Source: Acidimicrobiia bacterium (lineage in GTDB: Bacteria; Acidobacteriota; Vicinamibacteria; Vicinamibacterales; CAVVIG01). Taken from it: a DNA stretch of 38,768 nt. The notes beneath the pieces were generated by a model, which saw only the letters and a program-made list of their open reading frames with translations, was not told the origin of the DNA and did not search any database. Numbering within the stretch: position 1 is the stretch's first letter; the number at the start of each line of letters is the position of its first letter. A program made the position numbers and the translations under genes. Location: assembly GCA_016871175.1 (NCBI GenBank), contig VFZL01000039.1, positions 1-38,768 of the forward strand. The letters are read 5' to 3'. Shown in pieces: positions 6,118 through 15,479 of this stretch.

Positions 6118-7284
6118 CTAGCGAGATGATTCGGCGTTGACGGGTGTGCCCGCTGGTTCGGAAACGGGTGGGGAAAGAACGCGGTCGAAGAAGGCCCATA
6201 CCTTCGCCCAAGATTCGCGCTGCGCGGTCGTGTTGTCTGGTTCCAGCGTCTTGGGGTTCACGCGCCGATCGAACAGGTGCCCGCCCGGGGGACTGCGGAA
6301 GACTTGCGTCTCGGCCAGCTCCGGCTGCCGAGCACGGAGCGCGTCAACGAGCTGCATGCCTTCCTCGATATTCACGTCCTGATCGTTGTCCGCGATGTGG
6401 ACGCGCAGCGGAATCCTGAGCCGGTCGACGTGAAAGAGCGGCGAGCGGTCGCGATAAACGCCGGGCTGTTCGGCGGGAGAGCCGCCCAATCGGTTGTACG
6501 GATCGATGAGCGCTCGGTGTGCCTCTACGCCCTTGAACGCCAGCCGCTGAAACAGGTTCGTGACGGGGGCGATGGCCACGGCTCCGGCGAACGTGGAGGG
6601 GTTACGGAAAACCGACAACAGGGTGATCAAACCCCCGTGGCTCCAGCCGATGATGCCGATCCGTTTCGGATCCACCGCCGGCACACGCGAGACGACCACG
6701 CTCGCGGCGGTCACCACATCGTCGACTTCCGCGCCACCGTAGTCGATCGCGTCGTAGAGTGTCTCGCCGTAGCCGATGCTGCCGCGATACTCGGGCGCGA
6801 TCACGACGTACCCCTTCGCGACCGCCTGCTTGATGTACGGGATGTAGTGCTCGTACAGGTGGCCGCGAATGTTCTCGTGAACCCAAACCAGCGCGGGCTG
6901 CGACCGCGGGGCCGCTGCTTGCAGGGGCTGGAACACGAACGCAGGAATCTCGAGATCGCCGGCACGACTGCGGTAGCGAATCTTGGCCATCTGCATGTGG
7001 CCTTCGCTCGCGTCTCGCCACGCGCCATCGGTTTGCGCCTGTTGCCTCGCCATATCGGCGAAGTCGGGTGTCCGCGAACGGCGCGTGTCTCGTCTCGTCC
7101 GCGGCGCTCGATCAGCGGCCGACGGCGCGGAGCGGTCCCCGTTCGACGAGCTTGCGGTGCTCGACGAGGGCGAGGTGGGTGCCGAAGTCGCGGATTGGGA
7201 GGCGCGCGTCTCGCGGTCGCTCACCGCGAGAACGAGGGCCACCGCGAGCCCCGCCACACGCGCCCCGCACACGCGCCAACTCAT
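6118..7284 (-). CDS. Secreted S9-like prolyl-oligopeptidase-fold hydrolase
   Basis: This is a 388-residue alpha/beta hydrolase. It has a signal peptide (CGARVAGLAVALVLAVS), then a long Ser/Thr/Pro/Ala linker of about 50 residues, then the catalytic domain. The domain shows ALVWVHENIRGHLYEH (oxyanion strand), GWSHGG with the nucleophile Ser, a DNDQDVN loop with the acid, and GGHLF with the His. This is the S9/dienelactone-hydrolase pattern; peptidase or esterase activity cannot be told apart. An open frame runs further upstream to 7428, but the signal peptide fixes the start at 7284. The toxin-antitoxin genes lie downstream on the same strand. Confidence 0.82.
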   Translation of the reverse strand: MSWRVCGARVAGLAVALVLAVSDRETRASQSATSAPTSPSSSTASSSNGDRSAPSAADRAPRTRRDTRRSRTPDFADMARQQAQTDGAWRDASEGHMQMAKIRYRSRAGDLEIPAFVFQPLQAAAPRSQPALVWVHENIRGHLYEHYIPYIKQAVAKGYVVIAPEYRGSIGYGETLYDAIDYGGAEVDDVVTAASVVVSRVPAVDPKRIGIIGWSHGGLITLLSVFRNPSTFAGAVAIAPVTNLFQRLAFKGVEAHRALIDPYNRLGGSPAEQPGVYRDRSPLFHVDRLRIPLRVHIADNDQDVNIEEGMQLVDALRARQPELAETQVFRSPPGGHLFDRRVNPKTLEPDNTTAQRESWAKVWAFFDRVLSPPVSEPAGTPVNAESSR

Positions 7285-7322
7285 CCCGTCAATCCTACAG
7301 GAAGCGACTGCCGCGGCGAGAT

Positions 7323-7345
7323 CGGCGGGCGGAGCCGTCCCGCCG
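7323..7345 (-). terminator. Hairpin downstream of the gene ending at 7397
   Basis: CGGCGGG and CCCGCCG form a perfect 7-bp stem with a 9-base loop between two minus-strand genes. There is no T tract. With the hairpin at 7368-7385 it forms a tandem pair, likely ending the upstream transcript. Confidence 0.4.
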
Positions 7346-7367
7346 CGGTGCGAAGGCGCGGCGGTGG

Positions 7368-7385
7368 GGGGCTGGGCGGAGCCCC
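7368..7385 (-). terminator. Second hairpin downstream of the gene ending at 7397
   Basis: GGGGCT and AGCCCC form a 6-bp stem with a 6-base loop, starting 11 bases past the stop codon. No T tract is present. Confidence 0.4.
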
Positions 7386-7396
7386 ATTCGCGATGC

Positions 7397-7747
7397 CTAT
7401 TGCGCGTCCGCCGCCAACTGGTGAGCACGAGCCAGCCAACGTCGGAGTTGGTCGGCGGCGTCAGCCGGGGTGGCGCCGTAGAACGGCATTAGGGCGGTCG
7501 GAACCCCGGGAATGCGGACGATGTACGCGCGCCAGCGCTCCTGGGAGACGGGCACGACCTCGATTTGATATGGCTGTCCGGCAATCGTCTCTTGGTAGCG
7601 ATGAACAGCTCTGGTCACGGCACGTCCGGTTTCCCCGCCCTTGTGGGACGCGAAGCCACGGTTGATTCGTTGGTCGAGGGCGCTGACGATTCTACGTACG
7701 TCGTCCGCGCGAACAAGCGAAGCGGTGTACGAAGGCGGCGTCCACAT
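7397..7747 (-). CDS. Unrecognised 116-residue protein
   Basis: Starting at ATG 7747 the protein reads MWTPPSYTASLVRADDVRRI, with a helical first half (RRIVSALDQRINRGF) and a beta-rich middle (YQIEVVPVSQERWRAYIVRI). It ends in an Ala/Leu-rich helix with ADQLRRWLARAHQL. It has no signal peptide or membrane segment, no Cys pairs and no recognised motif. The frame stays open to 8053, but the upstream part is antisense to the next gene's start and not protein-like. It is divergent from the exported protein at 7905, with about 157 bases between, including a run of eight A at 7782-7789. Confidence 0.55.
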   Translation of the reverse strand: MWTPPSYTASLVRADDVRRIVSALDQRINRGFASHKGGETGRAVTRAVHRYQETIAGQPYQIEVVPVSQERWRAYIVRIPGVPTALMPFYGATPADAADQLRRWLARAHQLAADAQ

Positions 7748-7865
7748 CGTCGACTGGTGAAGATCTAGAGCAGACTGCACGAAAAAAAAGTTGTCTGTCG
7801 CCGATTGCACAGGACTTGCACCGATCGTCCACAGGCTTTCAACAGTAGACCTGGACGGACGTGTC

Positions 7866-7894
7866 TTGACGTGCCTCAGGTGCGCACGTAGGCT
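7866..7894 (+). promoter_or_regulatory. Putative promoter of the gene at 7905
   Basis: TTGACG (7866-7871) and TAGGCT (7889-7894) are spaced by 17 bases. An AGGA at 7895-7898 then precedes the ATG at 7905 by six bases. The -10 is so close to the ribosome site that either the promoter lies elsewhere or the message starts near the ATG. Confidence 0.35.
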
Positions 7895-7904
7895 AGGATT
7901 TTCC

Positions 7905-9362
7905 ATGTCTGTCCGCCCGGTTCTGGTCGGTATTTTGCTGGTGGCATCCGGGTTCGCCGCCGGACTGCCGGTCACTGCGCAAACGGCGGCGGAGTCGGCT
8001 CCGCCCGCGGCACCCGTCACCGCCGACGTCTCTGATAGTGCATTTCTGCGCATTTTTCTCAGAGACGGTTCGTCGCTGGTGAGCTACGGCGAGTTGGCCC
8101 GCCTCGAGGATCGCGCGGTGTTCTCGATGCCAACCTCTGCCTCGTTCGTCGATCCGCAACTGCATCTGGTGACCCTGCCCGCCGATCGCGTGGATTGGGA
8201 ACGCACCACCCGCTATGCCGAGTCGGCCCGCGCGAACCGCTACCTCGAGACCCGAGCGGAGCAGGACTACGCCGCGCTCAGCGACGAAGTGGCGCAAGCG
8301 CTCAGCGACATCAGTACTGTTCAAGACGCGAGTACTGTTCAAGACGCGCCGGGTCGCGTCGCGATTGTCGAGCGTGCACGCAAGACGCTCGCGGAGTGGC
8401 CACCCAAGCATTACAACTACAAGCGAGACGACGTGCGCCAGATGATCGGCATGTTGGACGAGGCGATCGCCGACCTCCGCGCGGCCGCCGGGCTCCGACG
8501 CTTCGACCTCGCGCTCGTAGCGGCTGTGGACGCGGCCGAAGCGCGCGAACCCCTCCTACCGAAGCCAACGCCGCGCGAGGCCATCGAGCAGACCCTGTTG
8601 GCCGTGAGCCTCACGCCTTCGTCAGTGGAACGCGTGTCGTTGCTGACGACTGTCTTGGGGCGTCTCGATCGTGACGCGAGCTTCGAAGCGTCATGGGCGT
8701 TGACGACGCGCTCGGCCGTGAGGGGCATGATCGATGCCGAAGTGGCTGTGGATCGTCTGTGCCAGCACCTGACTCGCCGCTACCTCTCGGTCACCGAGCA
8801 GCGCGCGAAAGCCGCAGATGTTCGCGGCGTTCAGAGCGTGCTCGCCCAGATCGCTGTCGACGATCAGCGACTCGGCTATCGGCGCCCCGAGGCGGTTCTC
8901 GCCCTGGTCGGCGCGGTGCACGAACAACTGGACGCTGCCCGTCGACTCCGCCTGGCCCGCGACCAGTGGCTGCTGAAGTCTGTCTCCTATCGAAAGTACA
9001 ACGCGGAGGTCGCGCCGTATTTGCAGCGCTTGCAGTGGCTGAAGCCTGCGCTCGAGGACATCAAGGCGCTCGCGGGATCGACACCGGTAGCGCTCGCACA
9101 GATTCAGGCGGCGGCCGCACAAATCGTCGCGGCGGTTGCTGTGGTTCCCGCACCCGAGGATCTGCGGGCGGCGCACGTGCTGCTCGTGAGCGCGGCACAA
9201 CTGGCGGACAGTGCGGCGCGGATTCGTCGAGAGGCCGCGCTCTCTGGTGACCTCGCGCGCGCCTGGGACGCGTCATCGGCGGCCGCGGGGGCGTTGATGC
9301 TGACGACGCGGGCTGCGGCGGACATTCAGGCGATGCTGAAGCCCCCTGTGCCCATCAAGTGA
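7905..9362 (+). CDS. Exported protein of unknown function, helix-rich
   Basis: This 485-residue protein has a signal peptide (PVLVGILLVASGFAAGLPVTAQ) and a short beta-rich segment (FLRIFLRDGSSLVSYGELAR through LPADRVDW). Long Ala/Arg/Leu helices then fill the remainder. I recognise no domain. Residues of the type YKRDDVRQMIGMLDEAI suggest a repeat-like helical solenoid or coiled-coil scaffold. AGGA before ATG 7905 supports this start over an in-frame ATG at 7791. Its stop overlaps the GTG of the AddB-like gene, so it is probably the first gene of that operon; whether it has any link to DNA repair is unknown. An 18-bp tandem duplication inserts a second copy of a six-residue unit at about residues 137-148. 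Confidence 0.7.
   Translation: MSVRPVLVGILLVASGFAAGLPVTAQTAAESAPPAAPVTADVSDSAFLRIFLRDGSSLVSYGELARLEDRAVFSMPTSASFVDPQLHLVTLPADRVDWERTTRYAESARANRYLETRAEQDYAALSDEVAQALSDISTVQDASTVQDAPGRVAIVERARKTLAEWPPKHYNYKRDDVRQMIGMLDEAIADLRAAAGLRRFDLALVAAVDAAEAREPLLPKPTPREAIEQTLLAVSLTPSSVERVSLLTTVLGRLDRDASFEASWALTTRSAVRGMIDAEVAVDRLCQHLTRRYLSVTEQRAKAADVRGVQSVLAQIAVDDQRLGYRRPEAVLALVGAVHEQLDAARRLRLARDQWLLKSVSYRKYNAEVAPYLQRLQWLKPALEDIKALAGSTPVALAQIQAAAAQIVAAVAVVPAPEDLRAAHVLLVSAAQLADSAARIRREAALSGDLARAWDASSAAAGALMLTTRAAADIQAMLKPPVPIK
8313..8348 (+). repeat. 18-bp tandem duplication inside a coding region
   Basis: AGTACTGTTCAAGACGCG occurs twice without interruption (8313-8330 and 8331-8348), identical at every base. 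It adds six residues (STVQDA) in frame. Perfect identity suggests a recent slippage event or a variable site. Confidence 0.9.
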
Positions 9363-12300
9363 TCACGCCCCGGCGCACGCGTCTTGTCCGCGTGCCAGAC
9401 CTGCACACCTTCCGGCGTGGCATCGTTCATCTCGCGAGGTCCGAGCCCGGAAGCGAACCCGCGGTGGTCATCGTTCCCACCAGTGGCGCGAAGCGCCAGT
9501 TGGCGCGCCAGTTCGGTGGTACGGCAGTGCCCACCCTCTTGACGAGGGATGAGCTCTACGAGTGGCTCCACGAGCGTCTGCCGCGAGCCTCTCGCCTGCT
9601 GAGCGCTCTCGAACGCGACAGCCTCATTCAGGCGGCGGCACGTGACGCCGCCGACGCCATCCGCGCGGCCTCAGACGGTCGCCCTGACCGCAGCGACCCA
9701 ACGGGGGACGACCTGGACGAGACGAGTCCGAGCGACGTGGATCTCACGGCCGAGGTGATCGCGTCAGAGCTACCGTTCCGACTTCGTCCAGGCCTTGTCG
9801 CCGAGATGCTCCGTTTCTACGACCAGCTTCGGCGCCAATCCCAACGACTGGAGCGGTTCAACGAACTGATCGAAGAGACGCTCGGCGGGACGACCGGCGA
9901 TCGCGGTGCGGACCGCCTGTTGGCGCAAACGCGCTTTCTGACCGAGGCGTTTCGCGCCTACGAACGACGAGCGGGCACCTCGGGGGCGTGGGACGAGCAC
10001 ATGCTTCGCGAACATCTGATGAGCGAGTGCGTTCAGCCGATACCCGCGCGGGTCGTCGTGACCGTTGCCGATTGGATCGCCGAGCCCGACGGTCTCTTCG
10101 TAGCCGACTTCGATTTGCTCGCCCGCATGCCAGGGCTCCGCGAGCTGGATCTCGTGTGCACCGAGCAGGTCCTCGGCTCCGGGTTCCACGAGCGCTTGCA
10201 CGGGTGGTGGCCTGGTCTCGAGGAGGTGGATGCGGGGGGACTGGTCGATTGCAGCACCCGTCAGCGCCCCGTCCTGGAGACGCCTAGGGATGGTGACACA
10301 ACGTGGTTCACCGCGCGGGATCGCGAAGAGGAGCTGATGCTCGTCGCGCAGCACATCAAGGCCGAGCGTCGAGCGACGTTAGCGGGCGCCGTGCCAACCT
10401 CACTCGGCCGGACCGCAGTGGTGTTCAAGCGTCCGCTGCCCTATCTCTACCTGGCGCCCGCCACCCTCGGAGCCGCCGGCATCGCGTACGAGGCCGCCGA
10501 GGCGCTGCCGCTCGCCAGTGAACCTTTCGTGGCGACGGTCGATCTCGTGCTCGACGCCGTTGAGTCCGCATTCACCCGTGAGTCGCTCTTCGCTCTCCTG
10601 AGCTCGCCGCACCTGGCATTCGAGATCGACGGCGCCCCTTCTGAGGTCACGGCCCAGGCGCTTCGGGCCGTCGATGGCGAGCTGCGCGAACAAGGGTATC
10701 TCGGCGATCTGGCGCGCCTCGAAGAGCTGGCAGCTGCTTGGGTCTCACCGACCACCAGGCCGCTGGTGAAGACCGCACTCGCCGTCGCGAGAACGCTGGC
10801 GCCCCTGCGGACGAGCGGTGCGGCTTCCACGCAGGTTAGTCGTGTGGACCGCTTCCTTCGCGAGCGGAGCAAGCCGCTGCGCCAGGAGGATCCCTTCGCG
10901 CCGCGAGAGGCACGAGCGCGGGCGGCGACGTTCGAGTTGCTGGAGCAGCTGGCCGAGGCGCAGCGTCGCCATCACGATCCCGAGTGGACGCACGTTGACC
11001 TGGCGGCCAGCATTCGCCGTTGGATCGAGGAGCGCACGTTCACGGGCGATGCCATGGAGGGCGGAGTCCAACTGATCGACGATTGCGCCGTCCGGTACGG
11101 CTCTTTCGACGACGTCACGATCGTGGGCCTGGTCGAGTCCGAATGGCCAGAGACTCAGGCGCGGAACATCTTCTATCCCTCCGGGCTCCTGAAGGCGCTG
11201 GGATGGTTTTCCGAGCGCACGCGCCGACGGGCCGCTGACGCGCGCTTCGTGGACCTGTTGAGCACTGCTGACCGTCGTGTCGCCATCTCCACCGTCACGC
11301 TCGACGACGACGCGATTGTCCTGCGGTCGATGCAGCTCGATGAGATTCCTCGTGCACGGCTGGCGACCATGCCGACCTCGGACCGCCCTGCTCGGATCAC
11401 CGCCGACGACGCATTGGCACTGGAGCCGGCGTGCATCGGCGCGCTCCAGTCCTCCACGCAGGAATGGGCCGCACGCCGCGTGCGTCGAACCGGTTCCGCC
11501 GACCTCCAATTCCACGGGTCGGTGGGCCCGCTGCCTGAGCGCGCCTGGTCCGTCAGCGCGCTCGAGACGTACCTGGCATGCCCATTCAAGTTCTTCGCCC
11601 AACACGTGATGCGCCTCGAAGAAGAGCCCGAAGACTCCGATGTGATGAACCCGCGGCAGCAAGGCGAGTTCGTACACGAAGTGTTCCGGGTGTTCTTCAC
11701 ACGGTGGGCTGAGCTCGGGCACGGCGCCGTGACGCCCGAGTTGCTCGACGAGGCGCGCCAGCTGTTCGGGGAGGTCGTCGACACTCAGATCCGGACGCTC
11801 CCCGAGGCGGAAGCGGACCTCGAGCGAACGCGCTTGCTCGGGTCGTCCGCTGCGGCCGGCCTCGGGGAGGCCGTCATGAGGATGGAGGCGGAGCGTCCCG
11901 TTCCGGTAGTCGACCGCTTGCTCGAGCATCGCCTGGATGGTCCGGTGCCCCTGCAGACCGCCGCCGGCGAGCGCGTGATTCATCTGAAAGGGAAGGCCGA
12001 CCGCATCGACCTGCTCGCCGACGGGTCGTTCCGCGTGATCGACTACAAGCTGGGATGGCCGCCGCAGCGGACGCGGGCGTTGCAGCTGCCGATGTATGCC
12101 CTGGCGGCGCAGCAGCGGCTGCGAGAGCGCGACGCGCGTTCCTGGACGCTCGCCGAGGCGGCATATCTGGCGTTCAAGGGACCCAAACGGGTCGTGCCGC
12201 TCTTCGGACCGCAGAGCGATCCTGACAAGATGCTGGCCGAGGCACAGCAGCGGGTCGCGGACGTGGTCGATGCCGTCGCGCGTGGCGAGTTTCCGCCTCG

Positions 12301-12385
12301 TCCCGAAGACGTGTTCCTGTGCGACACGTGCAGCTTTTCGGCCGTCTGCCGCAGGGACTACGTGGATGAAGCTCCCGTTCGATGA
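9359..12385 (+). CDS. AddB-like subunit: inactive helicase fold with PD-(D/E)XK nuclease and Fe-S cysteines
   Basis: This 1008-residue protein starts with GTG, overlapping the previous stop (GTGA). The N-terminal region reads AVVIVPTSGAKRQLARQF where an active helicase would have a P-loop, so ATP binding is probably lost, as in many AddB proteins. The C-terminus has a RecB-type nuclease: GKADRID with Asp884 and IDYK with Asp895 and Lys897. Cys741 in YLACPFKFF plus Cys988, Cys991 and Cys997 in CDTCSFSAVC match the split four-cysteine Fe-S motif of AddB. Together with the next gene it should process double-strand breaks into 3' tails for RecA. The 20-base overlap with the helicase gene supports a complex. 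Confidence 0.85.
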   Translation: MITPRRTRLVRVPDLHTFRRGIVHLARSEPGSEPAVVIVPTSGAKRQLARQFGGTAVPTLLTRDELYEWLHERLPRASRLLSALERDSLIQAAARDAADAIRAASDGRPDRSDPTGDDLDETSPSDVDLTAEVIASELPFRLRPGLVAEMLRFYDQLRRQSQRLERFNELIEETLGGTTGDRGADRLLAQTRFLTEAFRAYERRAGTSGAWDEHMLREHLMSECVQPIPARVVVTVADWIAEPDGLFVADFDLLARMPGLRELDLVCTEQVLGSGFHERLHGWWPGLEEVDAGGLVDCSTRQRPVLETPRDGDTTWFTARDREEELMLVAQHIKAERRATLAGAVPTSLGRTAVVFKRPLPYLYLAPATLGAAGIAYEAAEALPLASEPFVATVDLVLDAVESAFTRESLFALLSSPHLAFEIDGAPSEVTAQALRAVDGELREQGYLGDLARLEELAAAWVSPTTRPLVKTALAVARTLAPLRTSGAASTQVSRVDRFLRERSKPLRQEDPFAPREARARAATFELLEQLAEAQRRHHDPEWTHVDLAASIRRWIEERTFTGDAMEGGVQLIDDCAVRYGSFDDVTIVGLVESEWPETQARNIFYPSGLLKALGWFSERTRRRAADARFVDLLSTADRRVAISTVTLDDDAIVLRSMQLDEIPRARLATMPTSDRPARITADDALALEPACIGALQSSTQEWAARRVRRTGSADLQFHGSVGPLPERAWSVSALETYLACPFKFFAQHVMRLEEEPEDSDVMNPRQQGEFVHEVFRVFFTRWAELGHGAVTPELLDEARQLFGEVVDTQIRTLPEAEADLERTRLLGSSAAAGLGEAVMRMEAERPVPVVDRLLEHRLDGPVPLQTAAGERVIHLKGKADRIDLLADGSFRVIDYKLGWPPQRTRALQLPMYALAAQQRLRERDARSWTLAEAAYLAFKGPKRVVPLFGPQSDPDKMLAEAQQRVADVVDAVARGEFPPRPEDVFLCDTCSFSAVCRRDYVDEAPVR

Positions 12386-15281
12386 TCCGCCTTCGCTGGC
12401 GTCGTCGGACGACACCCCGCCCGCTTCGGCGGGACAAGCCCGTGTGCCGACGACGACCGAATCCGAGGCGACGCAGGGCCCGAGGCCTGTGCCAGCTGTC
12501 GACTCGCCCGTGGACCACGCCGCGCGCGTGTACGCGACCGACCCCTCGCGCAATGTCGTGCTCGAAGCCTCAGCTGGCACCGGCAAGACGCGCGTTCTGG
12601 TGGATCGATACGTCAACCTGCTTCGGATCGGCGTCGATCCCGACCACATCCTGGCCATCACGTTCACGCGAAAGGCCGCGGCCGAGATGCGTGAGCGGAT
12701 CATCGACCGGCTGCGCGAAGCCAGTCGGCTCTCCGCCACCGACCTCGCTCGCTGGCGCGACCTGAAGGACCGTCTCAGCGACATCGCGATCTCGACCATC
12801 GATGCGTTCTGCTTGTCGCTCCTTCGCGAGTTCCCGCTCGAAGCCGATATCGACCCGGCATTCGACCTCGCAGACGACACCGAGGTACCGCGTCTCGTCG
12901 CCGAGGCTCTCGACGAAACGTTTCGCATCTGTCGAGCGATTGCTGCGAAGGACGATGCGGTGGGCTTGGTGTTCGCGCAGCTTGGCGAGCGTCGGCTCCG
13001 TATAGGCATTGCCGCGTTGCTGGACCGCCGCCTCGTCGCGCCTCAGGCGCTCCGCCGCTACCTGGCCCAAGGCCCTCGCGATCTCACGATCGAGGTCGCC
13101 TGCCGGCGAGCGGCCTCCCGATTTCGGGATCATTTCCTCGGCGTCGAGGGTGGGCTCGACGCATTCCTGCGTGATGCTCCGACGCGGCATCCGCACGTCG
13201 CCATGCTGGCCGCGGACATTCGCCGGCAGTGCGGAGCCGAGGCCTCGCTCGCGTGGCACACGCGCACGGAACAGGCGGCCTTCCGCGTGCTCGTCGATCG
13301 CGTACGTGGGTATTTCTTGACCACAGAGGGTCGCCCACGCGACAAGGTGTTTCGCGGCACTGAGTACCGCGCCGTTCACTGTGAGAGTGAAGCGGCCTGG
13401 AAGCGCCATCGTGAGCGGGCGTCGGCCGTGGCCCCAGGACTTGCCGAGACGTGGCGGGCGTTTCGTCGTGACCTGAACATCATTCAGGCGCGCGGGGTCT
13501 GGCGGATCTTCGCTGTCGCGCTGCGGCAGTACCAGCGACAACTCGATGCGCGTGCCTTGCTCGACTTCTCCGGCGTGTTGGAGCGAGCGGTCCAACTGCT
13601 CAAGAGCATGGACGAGTTTGCACAGAGCCGCTATCGGCTCGAAACACGGTACCGCCATGTGCTCGTGGACGAGTTCCAGGATACGAGTCGCGCGCAGTGG
13701 GAGCTGGTCGCGCAGCTCGTTCGGAACTGGGGCGAGGGATGGGGTGCCAGCGCGGACGCGCTCGCTCCCTCCTTATTCATCGTCGGGGATCGCAAGCAGT
13801 CGATCTACGGGTTCCGAGACGCCGATGTGGGCGTGATGGATGAGGCCGCGCGATTCGTGCGCTCGCTGCGGCCGGAGGGGGATCCACGGCGCGCCATCTC
13901 GGTGAGCTTCAGATCGGCCGCGCCGCTTCTGGCGTTCGTCAACGACACGTTTCAGGCGATCGCGAGCGACCCGCAGTCGCGCCGGGATGCCTTCCTGTTC
14001 CGTGAGACGGACCGGTTCCCCGTGTCGATTGACCCCACCGAGACGGCGACGGCCGTCGGTCTCATCGCTGGCGCGAGCGTCAGTGACGCGGCTGACCGGG
14101 TGGCAGATGAGGTCGTGCGTCTTGTTTCGGGCGCGACGGTTCACGACCGGACACTGGGGACGCGCCGCCGGACGCGCCCCGCCGATATCGCGATTTTGTT
14201 CCGGTCGCGCGACTCGCATCGCGCCTACGAGCACGCGCTAGAGAAGCGCGGCGTCGCCACGTACGTGTACAAGGGCCTGGGCTTCTTTGAGGCCGACGAA
14301 GTGCAGGACGTGGTCGCGGTGCTGAGGTACCTCGCGGATCCCACGTCCGATCTGCGGGCTGCCGCGCTGCTCCGGACTCGCGTGATCCGCCTCTCCGCTC
14401 GCGGGGTGGCGACTCTTGCGCCCAGCCTGGCGTCCGCGATTCTCACGCCCGAGCCCCCGCCGGCCAGGGCTGCGCTCGATCCCGAGGATCGTGAGGTGTT
14501 CGACGCGCTTCGCCGAGTAGTACCCACATGGCGGTCGTGGGTGGACCGCCTGCCGCCATGGGATCTGCTGAGTCGCATCCTGCAGGACACCGCGTACGCG
14601 TATGAGCTCCGAGGGTCGGGATACCGCCAGGCGCGAGAGAATCTAAAAAAACTCGCCGCGATGGTTCGACGCTTTCAGAATCGTGGCTACGCGACGCTCG
14701 CGCGCGTGGCCGATCACCTCGAGCAACTGGCCGTGGGTGATGAATCGAATGCCGCCATCGACGCGCAAGACGCCGTCAGCCTGATGACCGTTCACGCGGC
14801 CAAGGGGCTCGAGTTCCCGATCGTGTTCATCGTGAACATCAATCGAGGCACGGGTGGTGTCCGCGCTCCGATTCGTGTGTCCCCGGCGGGAGATGGAGAG
14901 ACCGCGATCGCCATTGCCGATTTTCAATCGGAGGCGGACGAAGACGCCCTCGCGCGCGAGCGTGAAGAGACCAAGCGCCTGCTGTACGTCGCCATGACAC
15001 GCGCGCGGGATCGCCTGTATTTGGGTGGGACGCTCAAGGACGGGATCTGCCGGATGGGACGCGGCAGCCTTGGCGAGGTACTGCCCCCGTCGGTTCGAGA
15101 TTTGATGACCCAGGCGGTCGGTGCGCGGGAGGACCGGCTGCTCGCGTGGACCGGACCGGAGGGACGTGAGCATCGGCTACGCGTGCCAAGCAGTGAGCCC
15201 CCGTTGGCGCCCGCCACGCACGCGTCGGCGCCTTCCGCGCCAACGACCGATCATTTCGAGCCGGTGACTGACGAGGCGTAA
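12366..15281 (+). CDS. AddA-like UvrD/Rep-family helicase without nuclease domain
   Basis: The 971-residue superfamily 1A helicase shows the expected motifs in order: P-loop EASAGTGKT (67-75), ITFTRKAAAEMRERI, DEFQDTS (435-441), GDRKQSIYGFRDADVG (about 474), HAAKGLEF (from 810) and YVAMTRARDRL (about 874). It ends about 90 residues after the last motif. The PD-(D/E)XK domain that closes AddA and RecB is absent, and the tail is Pro/Ala/Thr-rich. The only nuclease of the pair is therefore in the upstream AddB-like protein. ATG 12366 follows AGGGA by eight bases. A longer frame opening at 12096 lies inside addB and is not protein-like there. Likely role: motor subunit of the end-resection complex. 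Confidence 0.88.
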   Translation: MKLPFDDPPSLASSDDTPPASAGQARVPTTTESEATQGPRPVPAVDSPVDHAARVYATDPSRNVVLEASAGTGKTRVLVDRYVNLLRIGVDPDHILAITFTRKAAAEMRERIIDRLREASRLSATDLARWRDLKDRLSDIAISTIDAFCLSLLREFPLEADIDPAFDLADDTEVPRLVAEALDETFRICRAIAAKDDAVGLVFAQLGERRLRIGIAALLDRRLVAPQALRRYLAQGPRDLTIEVACRRAASRFRDHFLGVEGGLDAFLRDAPTRHPHVAMLAADIRRQCGAEASLAWHTRTEQAAFRVLVDRVRGYFLTTEGRPRDKVFRGTEYRAVHCESEAAWKRHRERASAVAPGLAETWRAFRRDLNIIQARGVWRIFAVALRQYQRQLDARALLDFSGVLERAVQLLKSMDEFAQSRYRLETRYRHVLVDEFQDTSRAQWELVAQLVRNWGEGWGASADALAPSLFIVGDRKQSIYGFRDADVGVMDEAARFVRSLRPEGDPRRAISVSFRSAAPLLAFVNDTFQAIASDPQSRRDAFLFRETDRFPVSIDPTETATAVGLIAGASVSDAADRVADEVVRLVSGATVHDRTLGTRRRTRPADIAILFRSRDSHRAYEHALEKRGVATYVYKGLGFFEADEVQDVVAVLRYLADPTSDLRAAALLRTRVIRLSARGVATLAPSLASAILTPEPPPARAALDPEDREVFDALRRVVPTWRSWVDRLPPWDLLSRILQDTAYAYELRGSGYRQARENLKKLAAMVRRFQNRGYATLARVADHLEQLAVGDESNAAIDAQDAVSLMTVHAAKGLEFPIVFIVNINRGTGGVRAPIRVSPAGDGETAIAIADFQSEADEDALAREREETKRLLYVAMTRARDRLYLGGTLKDGICRMGRGSLGEVLPPSVRDLMTQAVGAREDRLLAWTGPEGREHRLRVPSSEPPLAPATHASAPSAPTTDHFEPVTDEA

Positions 15282-15312
15282 GTGACGCCCGTTCGCACGT
15301 GACCAACGATCG

Positions 15313-15331
15313 GGCTGGGCACCGTCCAGCC
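15313..15331 (+). terminator. Hairpin after the helicase gene
   Basis: GGCTGG and CCAGCC form a 6-bp stem with a 7-base loop, 31 bases past the helicase stop, without a T run. A second possible stem (TCGGGC/GCCCGA, about 15392-15415) lies further on. One or both may end the operon. Confidence 0.35.
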
Positions 15332-15421
15332 TTGGATCCGGCCGGATCGGGCGTGCGTGCGGGTCGACGACGTGTCTGCAGAAGCAATTCTCGGGCCTTT
15401 TTCGTTGCGCCCGATCAGTGC

Positions 15422-15473
15422 CACCGCATAGAATCGAAGCGGTGTGAATAGCCCCTGACGTGGGGCAAGGGAG
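15422..15473 (+). promoter_or_regulatory. Putative promoter and ribosome site of the zinc-ribbon gene at 15480
   Basis: TAGAAT (15429-15434) is a -10-like box enclosed by the inverted repeat CACCGC (15422-15427) and GCGGTG (15439-15444). A small stem GCCCC/GGGGC (15451-15466) and the ribosome site AAGGGAG (15467-15473) follow, seven bases before the GTG start. No good -35 is present. Confidence 0.35.
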
Positions 15474-15479
15474 TCGTAC

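Noticed and set aside
6277-7665. A 462-codon plus-strand frame opposite the S9-like hydrolase
   Set aside because: The minus strand has a signal peptide and a catalytic triad; the plus-strand product is Arg/Val/Asp-rich with no recognisable fold.
10745-13009. A 754-codon open frame on the minus strand opposite the AddB and AddA genes
   Set aside because: It is Arg/Ser/Gly-rich without domain-like patterning and is the mirror of two genes with clear motifs. Long antisense frames are expected at this GC content.
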